Source: Shewanella decolorationis S12
GTDB lineage: Bacteria; Pseudomonadota; Gammaproteobacteria; Enterobacterales; Shewanellaceae
Assembly: GCF_000485795.1 (NCBI RefSeq)
Contig: NZ_AXZL01000059.1
Coordinates: 1-64,000, forward strand
DNA length: 64,000 nucleotides
Direction: 5' to 3'
The position numbers and the translations under genes are program-made. Within the stretch, counting starts at the first letter, position 1. Each line of letters starts with the position of its first letter. Below the pieces are notes generated by a model. The model was not told where the DNA came from and did no database searches. It saw only the letters and a program-made list of their open reading frames with translations. Positions 9,607 to 18,620 of the stretch are shown in pieces.

Positions 9607-9701
9607 AACCTAGAACCTAGAACCTAGAACCTAGAACCTAGAACCTAGAACCTAGAACCTAGAACCTAGAACCTAGAACCTAGAACCTAGAACCTAGAAC
9701 C
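9604..9701. repeat. 14-copy perfect heptanucleotide tandem array (TAGAACC)
   Basis: Ninety-eight bases are fourteen exact copies of TAGAACC with no variation. The first unit supplies the stop codon of the aminopeptidase gene. Seven is not a multiple of three, but because the first unit always contains in-frame TAG, gain or loss of units leaves the protein unchanged. Each unit junction contains CTAG, a rare tetramer in Gammaproteobacteria. A single reverse-oriented relative (GGTTCTAGG) occurs at 10743-10751. Confidence 0.97.
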
Positions 9702-9733
9702 TCAGTAGCTTGTTGTAATCGTTTTGATGTTTG

Positions 9734-9760
9734 AAGGGATATCGTCGATATCCCTTTTTT
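9734..9760 (+). terminator. terminator after the aminopeptidase gene
   Basis: The eleven-base arms AAGGGATATCG and CGATATCCCTT with a one-base centre are followed by further T. It lies 33 bases beyond the heptamer array, so the array is transcribed as a 3' untranslated region. Confidence 0.85.
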
Positions 9761-9883
9761 ATTGCCCTGCTCTTTTACTACTTCACCAAAGTAAACAATC
9801 AATTAGCCGCTAACGCGCGCCAGTACTGCAAAATCGATTAATCCTCCCTCTCAAACCTGCTTAATTCGTCAAAATCGATTAGG

Positions 9884-9913
9884 ATGATAGTTTTTATGCG
9901 TTATATTTATCAT
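9884..9913. promoter_or_regulatory. inverted repeat in the ahpC promoter, possible OxyR site
   Basis: ATGATA and TATCAT are separated by 18 bases, about 90 bases upstream of the ahpC start. The left half continues as ATAGTTTTTAT, which agrees with part of the OxyR consensus ATAG-N-T-N3-A. The right half is poorer. Peroxide control of ahpC by OxyR is established in related bacteria. Two direct copies of AAAATCGATTA (9830-9840 and 9871-9881) also lie upstream. Confidence 0.35.
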
Positions 9914-10003
9914 TCTGGACTGGGTAATATGCTTCACATCAACGGGACACAAGTTAAGTGACTCGTACTTAATTCACCATAATCAACTAAATGGAAGCAT
10001 AAA

Positions 10004-10573
10004 ATGACTCAGTCAATTATCAACAGCACAATCAAACCATTCAAAGCCACTGCTTACCACAATGGTGAGTTCGTTCCTGTAACTGAACAAGATCTGTTAG
10101 GTAAATGGTCAGTTGTATTCTTCTATCCAGCAGACTTCACTTTCGTTTGCCCAACTGAATTAGGCGACATGGCGGATCACTACGCTAAGTTACAATCTAT
10201 GGGCGTTGAAGTTTACTCAGTATCGACTGACACTCACTTCACTCACAAAGCATGGCACGATACTTCTGACACCATCAAGAAGATCAACTTCCCAATGCTG
10301 GCTGACCCAACTGGCGTGATCAGCCGTAACTTCGGTGTGATGATCGAAGAAGAAGGTTTAGCACTGCGTGGTACTTTCGTTATCAACCCAGAAGGTCAAG
10401 TGAAAGTTGCTGAAATCCATGACCTAGGTATCGGCCGTAGCGCGTCTGAACTGGTTCGTAAGATCCAAGCAGCTCAGTACGTTGCAACTCACGATGGCGA
10501 AGTTTGCCCAGCTAAATGGCAACCAGGTGACGAAACCTTAGCACCATCTTTAGACCTAGTAGGCAAAATCTAA
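10004..10573 (+). CDS. ahpC: alkyl hydroperoxide reductase subunit C (peroxiredoxin)
   Basis: A 189-residue typical 2-Cys peroxiredoxin. The peroxidatic cysteine is C49 in DFTFVCPTE and the resolving cysteine is C168 in GEVCPAKW. The catalytic Arg is in LRGTF. It reduces hydrogen peroxide and organic peroxides in the cytoplasm and is recycled by AhpF, encoded downstream. The codon use is strongly biased, as expected of an abundant protein. The two ahp genes are separated by about 230 bases holding an ERIC-like palindrome, an arrangement that could let ahpC be made in excess. Confidence 0.97.
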   Translation: MTQSIINSTIKPFKATAYHNGEFVPVTEQDLLGKWSVVFFYPADFTFVCPTELGDMADHYAKLQSMGVEVYSVSTDTHFTHKAWHDTSDTIKKINFPMLADPTGVISRNFGVMIEEEGLALRGTFVINPEGQVKVAEIHDLGIGRSASELVRKIQAAQYVATHDGEVCPAKWQPGDETLAPSLDLVGKI

Positions 10574-10604
10574 TCTAGCCTAAAGGTCAACCCCGCCAAC
10601 CTAG

Positions 10605-10722
10605 TATCTCAAGCTAGTTGGCAGCGCAGTAAGACGGCAATTGCACGCACCCCGATGAGCTTAGTATCTAAGTGATTGGGGTGAGTAAATGCAGCCAACG
10701 CAACTGCGGTGCCAAATAGGAA
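10605..10722. repeat. ERIC-like palindromic intergenic element, copy 1
   Basis: This element aligns along its length with the copy at 48038-48165. The core CCCCGATGAGC...GTGATTGGGGTGAG resembles the central part of the enterobacterial ERIC consensus. It can fold into a long imperfect hairpin in the ahpC-ahpF leader. It is framed by an additional perfect 10-bp inverted repeat (GCCAACCTAG at 10595-10604, CTAGGTTGGC at 10747-10756). Confidence 0.75.
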
Positions 10723-10803
10723 GAGAGAACCGCCCCCTGCAAGGTTCTAGGTTGGCCCCCTCGCGTTTTCAATTATTTCATTTTCAAAGATTTTGGAGTC
10801 ATC

Positions 10804-12387
10804 ATGTTAGATGCGAATTTAAAAAATCAACTGCAAACCTATCTGCAAAACCTCAAGAGACCAGTTGAACTTGTCGTGTCAGCAGATGAAAGCAAGAAGT
10901 CTCAAGAATTAAAAAGCTTAGCCAATGACATCGTTAGCCTTTCCTCTTTAGTGAGCATCAAAGAAGCTCAAGGCCAACGCACGCCTGCGATGACAGTGGT
11001 TAACCCTGCACTCAATACTCAGATTAGCTTTGCTGGTCTGCCTATGGGTCATGAATTCACCTCACTCGTGTTAGCCCTGCTGCACACGGGTGGACACCCA
11101 ATCAAACTCAGCGATGACATCATCGAGCAGATCCGTAATCTGCCCGGCAAATATGAGTTTGAAACCTATGTGTCACTCACCTGCCAAAACTGCCCTGATG
11201 TGATTCAGGCGCTGAATATGATGGCTGCGATTAACCCGAACATCACCAACGTGATGATCGACGGCGCCCTGTTCCAGGACGAAGTAGCGAGCCGCAACAT
11301 CATGGCCGTACCGTCTGTATACTTAAACGGTGAAGTATTTGCCGCCGGTCGCATCAGCATTGGTGAGATTTTAAATAAACTCGATACTGGCGCAGCCAGC
11401 CGTAAAGCCGAAGAACTGAGCCAAAAAGCCCCATACGAAGTCTTAGTCGTCGGTGGTGGCCCGGCTGGCGCAGCAGCTGCTATTTACGCTGCCCGTAAAG
11501 GTCTGCGTACCGGTGTGGTTGCCGACAAATTCGGTGGTCAAGTTGCCGAAACCGTTGGTATCGAGAACTTTATTTCGGTTAAAGCGACCGAAGGTCCAAA
11601 ACTGGTGGCTAACCTTGAAGCCCACGTTCGTGACTACGAAGTCGACATCATGGATAACCAGAAAGCAGTTAAACTGGCGAGCGATGGATTATTCGAACTC
11701 GAACTGGCAAGTGGTGCTAAACTGCGCAGCCGTACCATACTACTGGCAACCGGTGCTCGCTGGCGCGAAATGAATGTCCCTGGCGAGAAAGAATACCGTG
11801 GTAAAGGCGTTGCATACTGCCCACACTGCGACGGTCCATTATTTAAAGGCAAACGTGTTGCAGTGATCGGTGGCGGTAACTCAGGTATCGAAGCTGCTAT
11901 CGACTTAGCTAACATCGTTGAGCATGTGACCGTACTCGAGTTTGATAGCAAACTACGCGCCGATGATGTACTGCAACGTAAAGCGGCCTCTATGGGTAAC
12001 ATCAAAATCATTACTCAGGCGATGACCACAGAAGTGACAGGCGATGGTACTCGGGTGAATGGCCTAAACTATACCGACCGTGCAACAGGTGAAAACCACC
12101 ATATCGCGCTGGCAGGGATCTTCGTACAGATCGGTTTAGTGCCCAATGCCGAATGGTTAAAAGGCACAGTGGATTTGACTCCTCGCGGCGAAATCATCGT
12201 CGATGAGCGCGGCCAAACCTCAGTACCAGGCGTATTTGCCGCAGGTGACGTGACTAACTCACCTTACAAGCAAATCATTATCGCTATGGGTAGTGGTGCC
12301 AATGCCTCTCTGAGTGCATTTGATTACTTAATTCGCCATAGCGATGACAGTACCGAAACCAAAACCACAGACACCAAAGCGGCTTAA
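10804..12387 (+). CDS. ahpF: alkyl hydroperoxide reductase subunit F
   Basis: A 527-residue NADH-dependent flavoprotein disulfide reductase that recycles AhpC. The N-terminal double thioredoxin fold carries the redox pair C127/C130 (TCQNCP). The FAD-binding GGGPAG is at 217-222. The thioredoxin-reductase-like active site is C339/C342 (CPHCDG), and the NADH-binding GGGNSG is at 356-361. The C-terminal FAD motif (GVFAAGDVT) is intact. A TTGGAG ribosome site precedes the ATG. It follows ahpC after an ERIC-like element. Confidence 0.97.
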   Translation: MLDANLKNQLQTYLQNLKRPVELVVSADESKKSQELKSLANDIVSLSSLVSIKEAQGQRTPAMTVVNPALNTQISFAGLPMGHEFTSLVLALLHTGGHPIKLSDDIIEQIRNLPGKYEFETYVSLTCQNCPDVIQALNMMAAINPNITNVMIDGALFQDEVASRNIMAVPSVYLNGEVFAAGRISIGEILNKLDTGAASRKAEELSQKAPYEVLVVGGGPAGAAAAIYAARKGLRTGVVADKFGGQVAETVGIENFISVKATEGPKLVANLEAHVRDYEVDIMDNQKAVKLASDGLFELELASGAKLRSRTILLATGARWREMNVPGEKEYRGKGVAYCPHCDGPLFKGKRVAVIGGGNSGIEAAIDLANIVEHVTVLEFDSKLRADDVLQRKAASMGNIKIITQAMTTEVTGDGTRVNGLNYTDRATGENHHIALAGIFVQIGLVPNAEWLKGTVDLTPRGEIIVDERGQTSVPGVFAAGDVTNSPYKQIIIAMGSGANASLSAFDYLIRHSDDSTETKTTDTKAA

Positions 12388-12415
12388 TCGTTAATCATTA
12401 ACCGCATAAGATAAG

Positions 12416-12438
12416 AAGCCAGCGCAAGCTGGCTTTTT
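12416..12438 (+). terminator. terminator after ahpF
   Basis: The arms AAGCCAGC and GCTGGCTT enclose the tetraloop GCAA and run into five T. It ends the ahp transcript before the convergent small gene. Confidence 0.85.
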
Positions 12439-12452
12439 GTATTTAATAGCAT

Positions 12453-12638
12453 TTATTTCGAATCTTTTGATTTTATTGACCGCTTTAAACTATGGTACAA
12501 ACAAGCAAATCCCATGGTTGAAAGTAGCAAAATATAGCAAAGCAGCCTCACCCAAGGCGCTTGTCCCTCAAGTAACCAATTCAATAAAGCGGACGAAACA
12601 GCAAAGCTAGCAAGATAGGCATAATGTAATTGTGTCAT
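12453..12638 (-). CDS. small membrane protein, unknown
   Basis: A 61-residue protein with two hydrophobic segments (YAYLASFAVSSALL and LCYILLLSTMGFACLY) and a basic, charged C-terminus. The ATG at 12638 has an excellent AAGGAGG six bases upstream, which outweighs an in-frame upstream start at 12662. The family is not recognised. Strong translation signals and a clear two-helix pattern make a real gene likely. Confidence 0.6.
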   Translation of the reverse strand: MTQLHYAYLASFAVSSALLNWLLEGQAPWVRLLCYILLLSTMGFACLYHSLKRSIKSKDSK

Positions 12639-12698
12639 GCAGAACCTCCTTATCTTAATCATGACTATTTCAACGAGGATAGCGCTAGCAATCCTGTT

Positions 12699-13118
12699 CT
12701 ACAGGTAAGCATTCTCAAGCCTTATTTGCATTAGGGTTTCTGGTGTATCGACCGCTTTGAAACCAAACTGGGCGTAGAGTCCATGGGCATCGCGGGTGGC
12801 GAGCATTATGCGTCTTAATCCTTGCAGATCAGGATGTTCCATAATCGCTGCCATCATCATTTTACTTAACCCTAAGCCTCGGTGGGATTCGAGGACAAAC
12901 ACATCGGCAAGGTAGGCAAAGGTGGCTTTATCAGTAATCATGCGCGCAAAAGCAAGCTGTTGATTATCTCTATCAAATACTCCAAAACATAAACTGTTGC
13001 TAAGCGCCTTTTGCAGCAGCGCGGCAGGCATACCCTGTGCCCAATAACTGTTGGCAATAAAACCATGGATAACATCAAAATCCATTTCCGATAGCTCACT
13101 GCTGACTCGATATTCCAT
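12699..13118 (-). CDS. GNAT family N-acetyltransferase
   Basis: A 139-residue single-domain GNAT acetyltransferase. The acetyl-CoA-binding loop HRGLGLSKMM fits the (R/Q)xxGx(G/A) pattern after the core strand LADVFVLES. The C-terminal part (ATRDAHGLYAQFGF) is typical of the fold. The substrate is unknown. I start at the ATG at 13118 with GGAG six bases upstream, not at the in-frame TTG at 13130. Confidence 0.85.
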   Translation of the reverse strand: MEYRVSSELSEMDFDVIHGFIANSYWAQGMPAALLQKALSNSLCFGVFDRDNQQLAFARMITDKATFAYLADVFVLESHRGLGLSKMMMAAIMEHPDLQGLRRIMLATRDAHGLYAQFGFKAVDTPETLMQIRLENAYL

Positions 13119-13153
13119 TTGTCGCTCCAATATAGCGTTAAATATCGTTTAAT

Positions 13154-13531
13154 CTAGGTATGCTTTGCACTCATAAATATCATCAACACCATGCCCAGCA
13201 ACACCACTTTTGCCAATGAATACATGGCTCCAGCAAAGGAGCCTCCACCGTGATAGCTAAAAGCAAGATGGCGATTGATCTCAAATCGAAAAGAGTTAGC
13301 CAAATGGCGATAAGCAAGAAAATAAAATAATGAGGCTGCAGGCCAAATGCCAATAATCAAGGTTTGCCCCTGTGCCTTTGTGGTCAGGACCGCCGAAACC
13401 CAGGGAATACAAAGGCAAACCGCATATATCCAAGCAAAACGCTTAAGTAACTGGCGAATCTTTTTGTCTGATAGTGACTTCAATCTAAAATTCCTTTTCA
13501 CCTTTATATGCCCGCTATCAGCGCGGATCAC
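13154..13531 (-). CDS. membrane protein downstream of recJ, unknown
   Basis: A 125-residue reading frame with a basic N-terminus and about three hydrophobic helices (WIYAVCLCIPWVSAVL, LIIGIWPAASLFYFLAY, LAKVVLLGMVLMIFM). Its first possible start is a GTG at 13531 overlapping the recJ stop codon. A later GTG or TTG near 13495 is also possible because AAGG elements precede them. The family is not recognised. It is probably co-transcribed with recJ. Confidence 0.55.
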   Translation of the reverse strand: MIRADSGHIKVKRNFRLKSLSDKKIRQLLKRFAWIYAVCLCIPWVSAVLTTKAQGQTLIIGIWPAASLFYFLAYRHLANSFRFEINRHLAFSYHGGGSFAGAMYSLAKVVLLGMVLMIFMSAKHT

Positions 13532-15252
13532 ATCGGCTCAATTTGCTCGACCATCAACTGCAGGGTGAAATTACCGCGATATTCGTTCACATCCAGCTTA
13601 TATACGATGCGCGCATGTTGAATCGTCGCATCGGGCCAGGTATGTAAATCCACGTTAAAGGCAATCGCGTCTAACATCACGGTACTGCATGGGGTTTCAA
13701 GCACTAATTTAAGGTGGCGCTCCCCCACAATCCGCTGCTGGATAATCTTAAAATAACCATCGAATAATGGCTCCTCGAAGGACTGACCCCAAGGCCCCGC
13801 ATTGCGGAGTAACTGGGCGATTTCGAGGGTAAGTTCCGTCGGCGTTAATTCGCCATCGGACCACAGCTCGCCCGTGAGCTGCTCAGGCTTTAATAGTTCA
13901 CGCACCGCATCATCGTAGGCTTTGGCAAAGGTAGCAAAACCACCGGACTTTAAAGTTAAGCCTGCAGCCATTGCATGGCCGCCAAATTTGCTGATAAGCC
14001 CTGGATGGCGAGAGTTCACCAACTCCAGCAGATCGCGCATATGCAAACCTTTGATGGAGCGTGCCGAGCCTTTAATTTCACCATTACCCGCGTCGGCAAA
14101 GGCAATCACGGGTCTGTGGTATTTATCTTTAATCCGCGAGGCAAGGATACCGATAACCCCTTGGTGCCAATCCTCTTGAAAAAGGGCAATGCCCCATGGG
14201 AGTTGCTCTTCATTAAGCTTTAGATATTCAAGACTTTTAAGCGCTTCTTGCTGCATCCCCACCTCAAGCTCACGTCGCTCTTGGTTGAGGCTATCAAGTT
14301 CTGCCGCCATCCGCCTTGCATACATGATGTCTTCGCACAGCAGGGTTTCAACCCCAAGCGCCATTTCATCCAGTCGGCCGGCGGCATTAAGCCTTGGGCC
14401 TACCGCAAAACCAAAGTCCGAGGCGACAATCCTAGCGGGATTACGTTTCGCCACTTCGAGTAAGGCGGTAATACCCACGCGGCATCGACCACTGCGCACC
14501 CGCGCCAATCCCGCCTCGACCAAAATACGATTGTTGGCATCGAGCGACACCACATCGGCCACAGTGCCAAGGGCAACAATATCCAGCAGAGTGCCGAGGT
14601 TTGGCTCAGCAATGCCGCGGACTTGATACCAATCACGAGCGCGCAGCTCAGCCCGCAGCGCCGTCATCAGATAAAAGGCAACCCCAACGCCAGCAATGGA
14701 TTTACTGGCAAACTGGCAACCGGGCTGGTTGGGATTCACTATGGCGTCGGCATCTGGTAACTCATGGCCGGGTAAGTGATGGTCGGTGATCACCACCTGC
14801 ATACCAAAGGCCTTGGCGGCGGCTACGCCCTCAATCGAGGAAATGCCGTTATCCACTGTGATAAGCAATTCTGCCTGTTTAGTTGCCGCCACGGCGACAA
14901 TCTCAGGGCTTAGGCCATAACCGTAGTCGAAACGATTGGGGATCAAATAATCGACCTTACTCGCGCCCATCATTCGCAGCGCAAGGATACACACACTTGT
15001 CGAGGTGGCACCGTCAGCATCAAAATCGCCGACGATCAGGATCGACTTCTCCAGTTGCATTGCATCGGCAATCAACTTGGCGGCGCTATCCAATCCCTTC
15101 ATAGTATCGGGTCTTAACAGGCCTTTAAGCACTAGCTCGCACTCGTTGGGCATAACACCACGGCGGGCATAAAGCTGTCTTAATAACGGCGGAAGGTGCG
15201 CGGGTAAATGGCTATCATCAACGGTTGGACGACGGACTATCTTATGGATCAA
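13528..15252 (-). CDS. recJ: single-stranded-DNA-specific 5'-3' exonuclease RecJ
   Basis: A 574-residue DHH superfamily nuclease acting in recombination and mismatch repair. The phosphoesterase motifs are present: VGDFDADGAT (motif I), LLITVDNG (motif II), ITDHHLPG (DHH, motif III) and IVALGTVADV. The DHHA1 domain carries SKFGGHAMAAGL. The C-terminal OB-fold follows (WPDATIQHARIVYKL). Length matches E. coli RecJ (577). It lies downstream of dsbC, as in enterobacteria, but a terminator separates the two. Confidence 0.96.
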   Translation of the reverse strand: MIHKIVRRPTVDDSHLPAHLPPLLRQLYARRGVMPNECELVLKGLLRPDTMKGLDSAAKLIADAMQLEKSILIVGDFDADGATSTSVCILALRMMGASKVDYLIPNRFDYGYGLSPEIVAVAATKQAELLITVDNGISSIEGVAAAKAFGMQVVITDHHLPGHELPDADAIVNPNQPGCQFASKSIAGVGVAFYLMTALRAELRARDWYQVRGIAEPNLGTLLDIVALGTVADVVSLDANNRILVEAGLARVRSGRCRVGITALLEVAKRNPARIVASDFGFAVGPRLNAAGRLDEMALGVETLLCEDIMYARRMAAELDSLNQERRELEVGMQQEALKSLEYLKLNEEQLPWGIALFQEDWHQGVIGILASRIKDKYHRPVIAFADAGNGEIKGSARSIKGLHMRDLLELVNSRHPGLISKFGGHAMAAGLTLKSGGFATFAKAYDDAVRELLKPEQLTGELWSDGELTPTELTLEIAQLLRNAGPWGQSFEEPLFDGYFKIIQQRIVGERHLKLVLETPCSTVMLDAIAFNVDLHTWPDATIQHARIVYKLDVNEYRGNFTLQLMVEQIEPM

Positions 15253-15290
15253 GGGAGCAAACTCTTAAACAATCATGGGGCTAAGATAAC

Positions 15291-15317
15291 AAAAAGGTGA
15301 GCTTTTAGCTCACCTTT
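15291..15317 (-). terminator. terminator between dsbC and recJ
   Basis: The ten-base arms AAAGGTGAGC and GCTCACCTTT are followed by T residues when read on the minus strand. It would uncouple recJ from dsbC transcription. Confidence 0.8.
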
Positions 15318-15344
15318 AATGGGGAAAATTTACCAGAATCAGGA

Positions 15345-16070
15345 CTATTCACGCGCATCTAAAGTACGCAATAAATCAGCAGGTGGTTGATAACCAGGGA
15401 TCATGCTGCCATCTTCCAATATGATGGCGGGTGTGCCGTTTACACCGAAGCTAGTGCCTAACTCATACTGCTCGGCAATTTTGGCATCACAAGTCGCCGC
15501 GGAGACTTTTTTACCGGCTTTAGCTTCTGTCATCGCTTTTAATGGATCCTTAGCACACCAAATGGCCTGCATTTCATCAGCATTGGCAGATGGCACGCCT
15601 GCACGTGGGAAGGCTAAGTAGCGCACTGTAATGCCCAGCTTGTTGTAGTCAGCCATTTGGCTATGCAACTTGCGGCAATAGCCACAGCTTACATCGGTAA
15701 ATACCGTCACTACGTGTTTTTCATCCTTGGCCTTGTATACCAACATATGATCTTCAAGCGGCTTCATCATCTCTAGACGCGGGCCAGCAAGTGCGGCTTC
15801 CGTCAGGTTTTTCATCCCCTTATCGAGATCGTACAAGTTACCGTGGAACAGTTTTGTGCCATCACGGCTGATATAGAGCACACCACGATTGGTCATGGCT
15901 TGGTATAAACCTTCAATCGGCGAGTCCTGCATTGAAATCACCTCAACGTCTAACATTTCGCTGAGTTTTTGCTTAATCGCAGCGGTGTCGGGAGTGGTCG
16001 CCGTAGCGGCGCTGGCCAGAGGCGCAACAACAAGCGCGATAACTAAAGATAATGCTCGGGTCAACTTCAT
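15345..16070 (-). CDS. dsbC: periplasmic thiol:disulfide isomerase DsbC
   Basis: A 241-residue periplasmic protein that reshuffles wrong disulfides. Residues 1-21 are a Sec signal peptide ending ASA. An N-terminal dimerisation domain precedes the thioredoxin domain with active-site CGYC at 129-132. The structural cysteine pair (IWCAKDP and ATCDAKI) and the cis-Pro loop (NGTPAI) are present. It is kept reduced by DsbD, not in this window. The neighbours xerD and recJ match the common xerD-dsbC-recJ order. Confidence 0.95.
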   Translation of the reverse strand: MKLTRALSLVIALVVAPLASAATATTPDTAAIKQKLSEMLDVEVISMQDSPIEGLYQAMTNRGVLYISRDGTKLFHGNLYDLDKGMKNLTEAALAGPRLEMMKPLEDHMLVYKAKDEKHVVTVFTDVSCGYCRKLHSQMADYNKLGITVRYLAFPRAGVPSANADEMQAIWCAKDPLKAMTEAKAGKKVSAATCDAKIAEQYELGTSFGVNGTPAIILEDGSMIPGYQPPADLLRTLDARE

Positions 16071-16220
16071 GGGACTTCCTATTAAGTAAATCGCTACTGC
16101 GAAATATGGGTCTGCTTATTAGACCTTGTATGGGGGCAAAAAGTTACAGACAAGCCCGCTAGAATGCAAATTTATACTGTAACTAAATTCAACCATTCAC
16201 CGTTTTGTGATCTATAAAGT

Positions 16221-17123
16221 CTAACCACGGGGATGATGTTGTTGATGTAACTCGTGTAATCTCGCTCGAGCTACATGGGTATAAATTTGAGTGGTCGATA
16301 AGTCACTATGACCTAAAAGTAATTGCACCACCCTAAGGTCGGCGCCATGGTTAAGCAAGTGGGTGGCAAAGGCATGGCGCAGTGTATGGGGCGAAAGCTC
16401 AGTTTCGATGCCAGCGCGGCTCGCATAGAGCTTGATACGATGCCAAAAGGTTTGCCTTGTCATCATCTGTGCCCGCTTCGAAGGAAATACCACATCTGAC
16501 TGAATATTGCCCAAGAGTTCGTGGCGTGCAAAGCTTAAGTAACGCTCAACCTCGGTAATGGCCAGCTCGCCCATGGGCACTAAACGCTCTTTACCGCCCT
16601 TACCCACAATCCGCACTAAACCTTGGCGCAGGCTCATCTGTTCCATGGTTAATCCCACCAGCTCACTCACCCGCAGCCCGGTGGCGTATAAGAGTTCAAG
16701 CATGGCTTTATCACGGCACTCGACGGGGTCATCCACATTGGGCTCGGCCAGCAATCTATCGACCTGAGATTCACTTAAAGAATCGGGCAACTGCCGACTC
16801 AATTTGGGCGATTCAATCAGCGCCATAGGATCGCCAGCAATCTGTTTGGTCTGCAATAAATAAGTGTAAAAACGCCTTAAACTACTCAGCAGACGTGCGC
16901 TACTGGTGCGGGCAAATTGTTGCTCGAGGCGGTAAGCTAAATAGGCACGCACATCGGCTTGTCCCACCTCAATTAACCGCAGGCCTTGGCTCTGTTGGTA
17001 GCGGTCAAAATGGCGTAAATCGGTGCGATAGGCACTCAAGGTGTTATCACTTAAGCCCTTGCTAGACCAAAGATCATCGAGAAAGGCGTCGATAAGCGGA
17101 TCGCACTGATAGGTTTTAGCCAC
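16221..17123 (-). CDS. xerD: site-specific tyrosine recombinase XerD
   Basis: A 300-residue chromosome dimer resolution recombinase, partner of XerC at dif. The N-terminal SAM-like core-binding domain spans about 5-90. The catalytic residues are R151 (TGLRVSEL), K175, H246 and R249 (HTLRHAFATH), H272 (LLGHSDL) and nucleophile Y281 (TQIYTHV). The start is a GTG at 17123 with GGAG five bases upstream. Its place before dsbC and recJ supports XerD over XerC. No dif site is expected or seen here. Confidence 0.94.
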   Translation of the reverse strand: MAKTYQCDPLIDAFLDDLWSSKGLSDNTLSAYRTDLRHFDRYQQSQGLRLIEVGQADVRAYLAYRLEQQFARTSSARLLSSLRRFYTYLLQTKQIAGDPMALIESPKLSRQLPDSLSESQVDRLLAEPNVDDPVECRDKAMLELLYATGLRVSELVGLTMEQMSLRQGLVRIVGKGGKERLVPMGELAITEVERYLSFARHELLGNIQSDVVFPSKRAQMMTRQTFWHRIKLYASRAGIETELSPHTLRHAFATHLLNHGADLRVVQLLLGHSDLSTTQIYTHVARARLHELHQQHHPRG

Positions 17124-17132
17124 AAAAACTCC

Positions 17133-17165
17133 ATAAAAAACGGCGCACTCTAAAGATACGCCGTT
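17133..17165 (-). terminator. terminator after brnQ, overlapping the xerD leader
   Basis: The arms AACGGCG and CGCCGTT, with a 13-base loop, are followed on the minus strand by six T. The T-run lies only a few bases before the xerD Shine-Dalgarno, so any read-through would feed xerD. Confidence 0.65.
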
Positions 17166-17204
17166 GATATTAACTCAATTATTCTGCTTCTGGCAGCGTC
17201 TTAT

Positions 17205-18620
17205 TTATGCAGCGCTGACTGTTTTCGCACCGCTACCACGAATAATTAAACAGAGCACAATCACCACTAGCGTTGGTAATAACCACGCCATGCCCTCTTC
17301 ATACAGTGGCAGGATAGACAGCGTTGGAGACATACCACTGACTAAGTCGATAAAGCTCTGCGCCGCTTCAGTCACGCCTTTACCGTCTTCACCAGTGAGG
17401 CTTTTCGCCGCGACTTTCATCCCATCGAAAATACCAAACAGCAAGGCTACCGACAGTGCTGCGCGATGGGCAAACTGTGGACGCGGGAAGTATTCGGTCA
17501 AGAAGGTCACCGCCACTAAGGCAATCGCGACAGGGTAAACCGCCATCAACACCGGAATACTGATAGTAATTAACTGCGACAGACCAACGTTTGCGATCAA
17601 GGCACAAATGGCGCTCAGCAGAACTACTAAGAAACGGTAAGACAACTTTGGCATCAGCTCATTGAAAAACTCTGAGCAGGCACTCACTAAACCGACCGCC
17701 GTGGTTAAACAGGCTAAGGTCACGACGGTAGACAGCAATACAGTACCTAAACTGCCAAACTCGCGAGTCACATAGTTAGTTAAAATCTCGCCACCGTTTT
17801 TCGCGCCAACGGCAATATCACCCGCCGTCGCACCTAAAAAGAAAAGTGACACATAAACAAAGGCCAAACCTGCCGCCGCGATAAAGGCTGCGCGGATCAA
17901 GTATTTAGTCTGCGCGCTTGGCTGATCGATACCCTTTTTACGCAGCAGATCGATAATCAACATACCGAACATCAAAGACGCTAGGGTATCCATGGTGTTA
18001 TAGCCTTCGAGGATACCTTTGGTCAGCGGATGGTTTTGATAATCACCGACGGCAGCACCAACATCAGAAGCGGGTAAAAACACCACAGATAAGGCTAAAC
18101 CGACCAGCAATAACAATAGGATAGGGGTTAATACTTTACCGACGCTGTCGAGTAATTTACCAGGGAACAATGCCAGCAGCATAGTCACAGTAAAGAAGCA
18201 CAGAGTGTAGATAAGTTGCGACAGATTCAGCGACAAGCTACCGAGCATAATGGTCGCCGTAGTGTTGTCGATAAAGGGCTTAGCACCGATTTCATAGGCC
18301 ACAAGACCGGTACGCGGCGCCGCAAACGCTGGCCCAATAATGATATAAATCGCGATGGCCAAAGCGGTTGCCGCAAACACTGGCAGCATTGCCATAACCT
18401 TACCTTGAGCCTTAGCAACAGCAATAAGCCCGACTAAAGGTAAACCTACGGCAGTGATGAGAAAACCAAACATGGCAAGGAACATGTTTTCCCCGGCCAA
18501 CATACCCGCAAAGGGTGGAAAAATTAAGTTACCCGCCCCCAAAAAAAACGCGAAGGTCATAAAACCTAAGCCTAATGTATCCCCAATACTCATCTGATTG
18601 TCTTGCACGGAAAGCCCCAT
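17205..18620 (-). CDS. brnQ: branched-chain amino acid transporter (LIVCS family)
   Basis: A 471-residue inner-membrane carrier with about twelve helices, importing Leu, Ile and Val with a cation. The N-terminal signature LGFMTFAFFLGAGNLIFPPFAG is diagnostic of BrnQ, and the family segment GYNTMDTLASLMFG is present. Length fits the family. The ATG at 18620 has only a weak AAGACAAG upstream; a second ATG at residue 10 is possible. It is monocistronic, with a terminator before xerD. Confidence 0.92.
   Translation of the reverse strand: MGLSVQDNQMSIGDTLGLGFMTFAFFLGAGNLIFPPFAGMLAGENMFLAMFGFLITAVGLPLVGLIAVAKAQGKVMAMLPVFAATALAIAIYIIIGPAFAAPRTGLVAYEIGAKPFIDNTTATIMLGSLSLNLSQLIYTLCFFTVTMLLALFPGKLLDSVGKVLTPILLLLLVGLALSVVFLPASDVGAAVGDYQNHPLTKGILEGYNTMDTLASLMFGMLIIDLLRKKGIDQPSAQTKYLIRAAFIAAAGLAFVYVSLFFLGATAGDIAVGAKNGGEILTNYVTREFGSLGTVLLSTVVTLACLTTAVGLVSACSEFFNELMPKLSYRFLVVLLSAICALIANVGLSQLITISIPVLMAVYPVAIALVAVTFLTEYFPRPQFAHRAALSVALLFGIFDGMKVAAKSLTGEDGKGVTEAAQSFIDLVSGMSPTLSILPLYEEGMAWLLPTLVVIVLCLIIRGSGAKTVSAA

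Noticed and set aside
9604-9701. CRISPR-like regular repeat
   Set aside because: The 7-bp units are contiguous with no spacers and no cas genes are nearby. It is a simple tandem array.
16221-17123. Phage or integron integrase
   Set aside because: Length, the xerD-dsbC-recJ order and all catalytic residues point to housekeeping XerD; no attachment site or phage gene is nearby.
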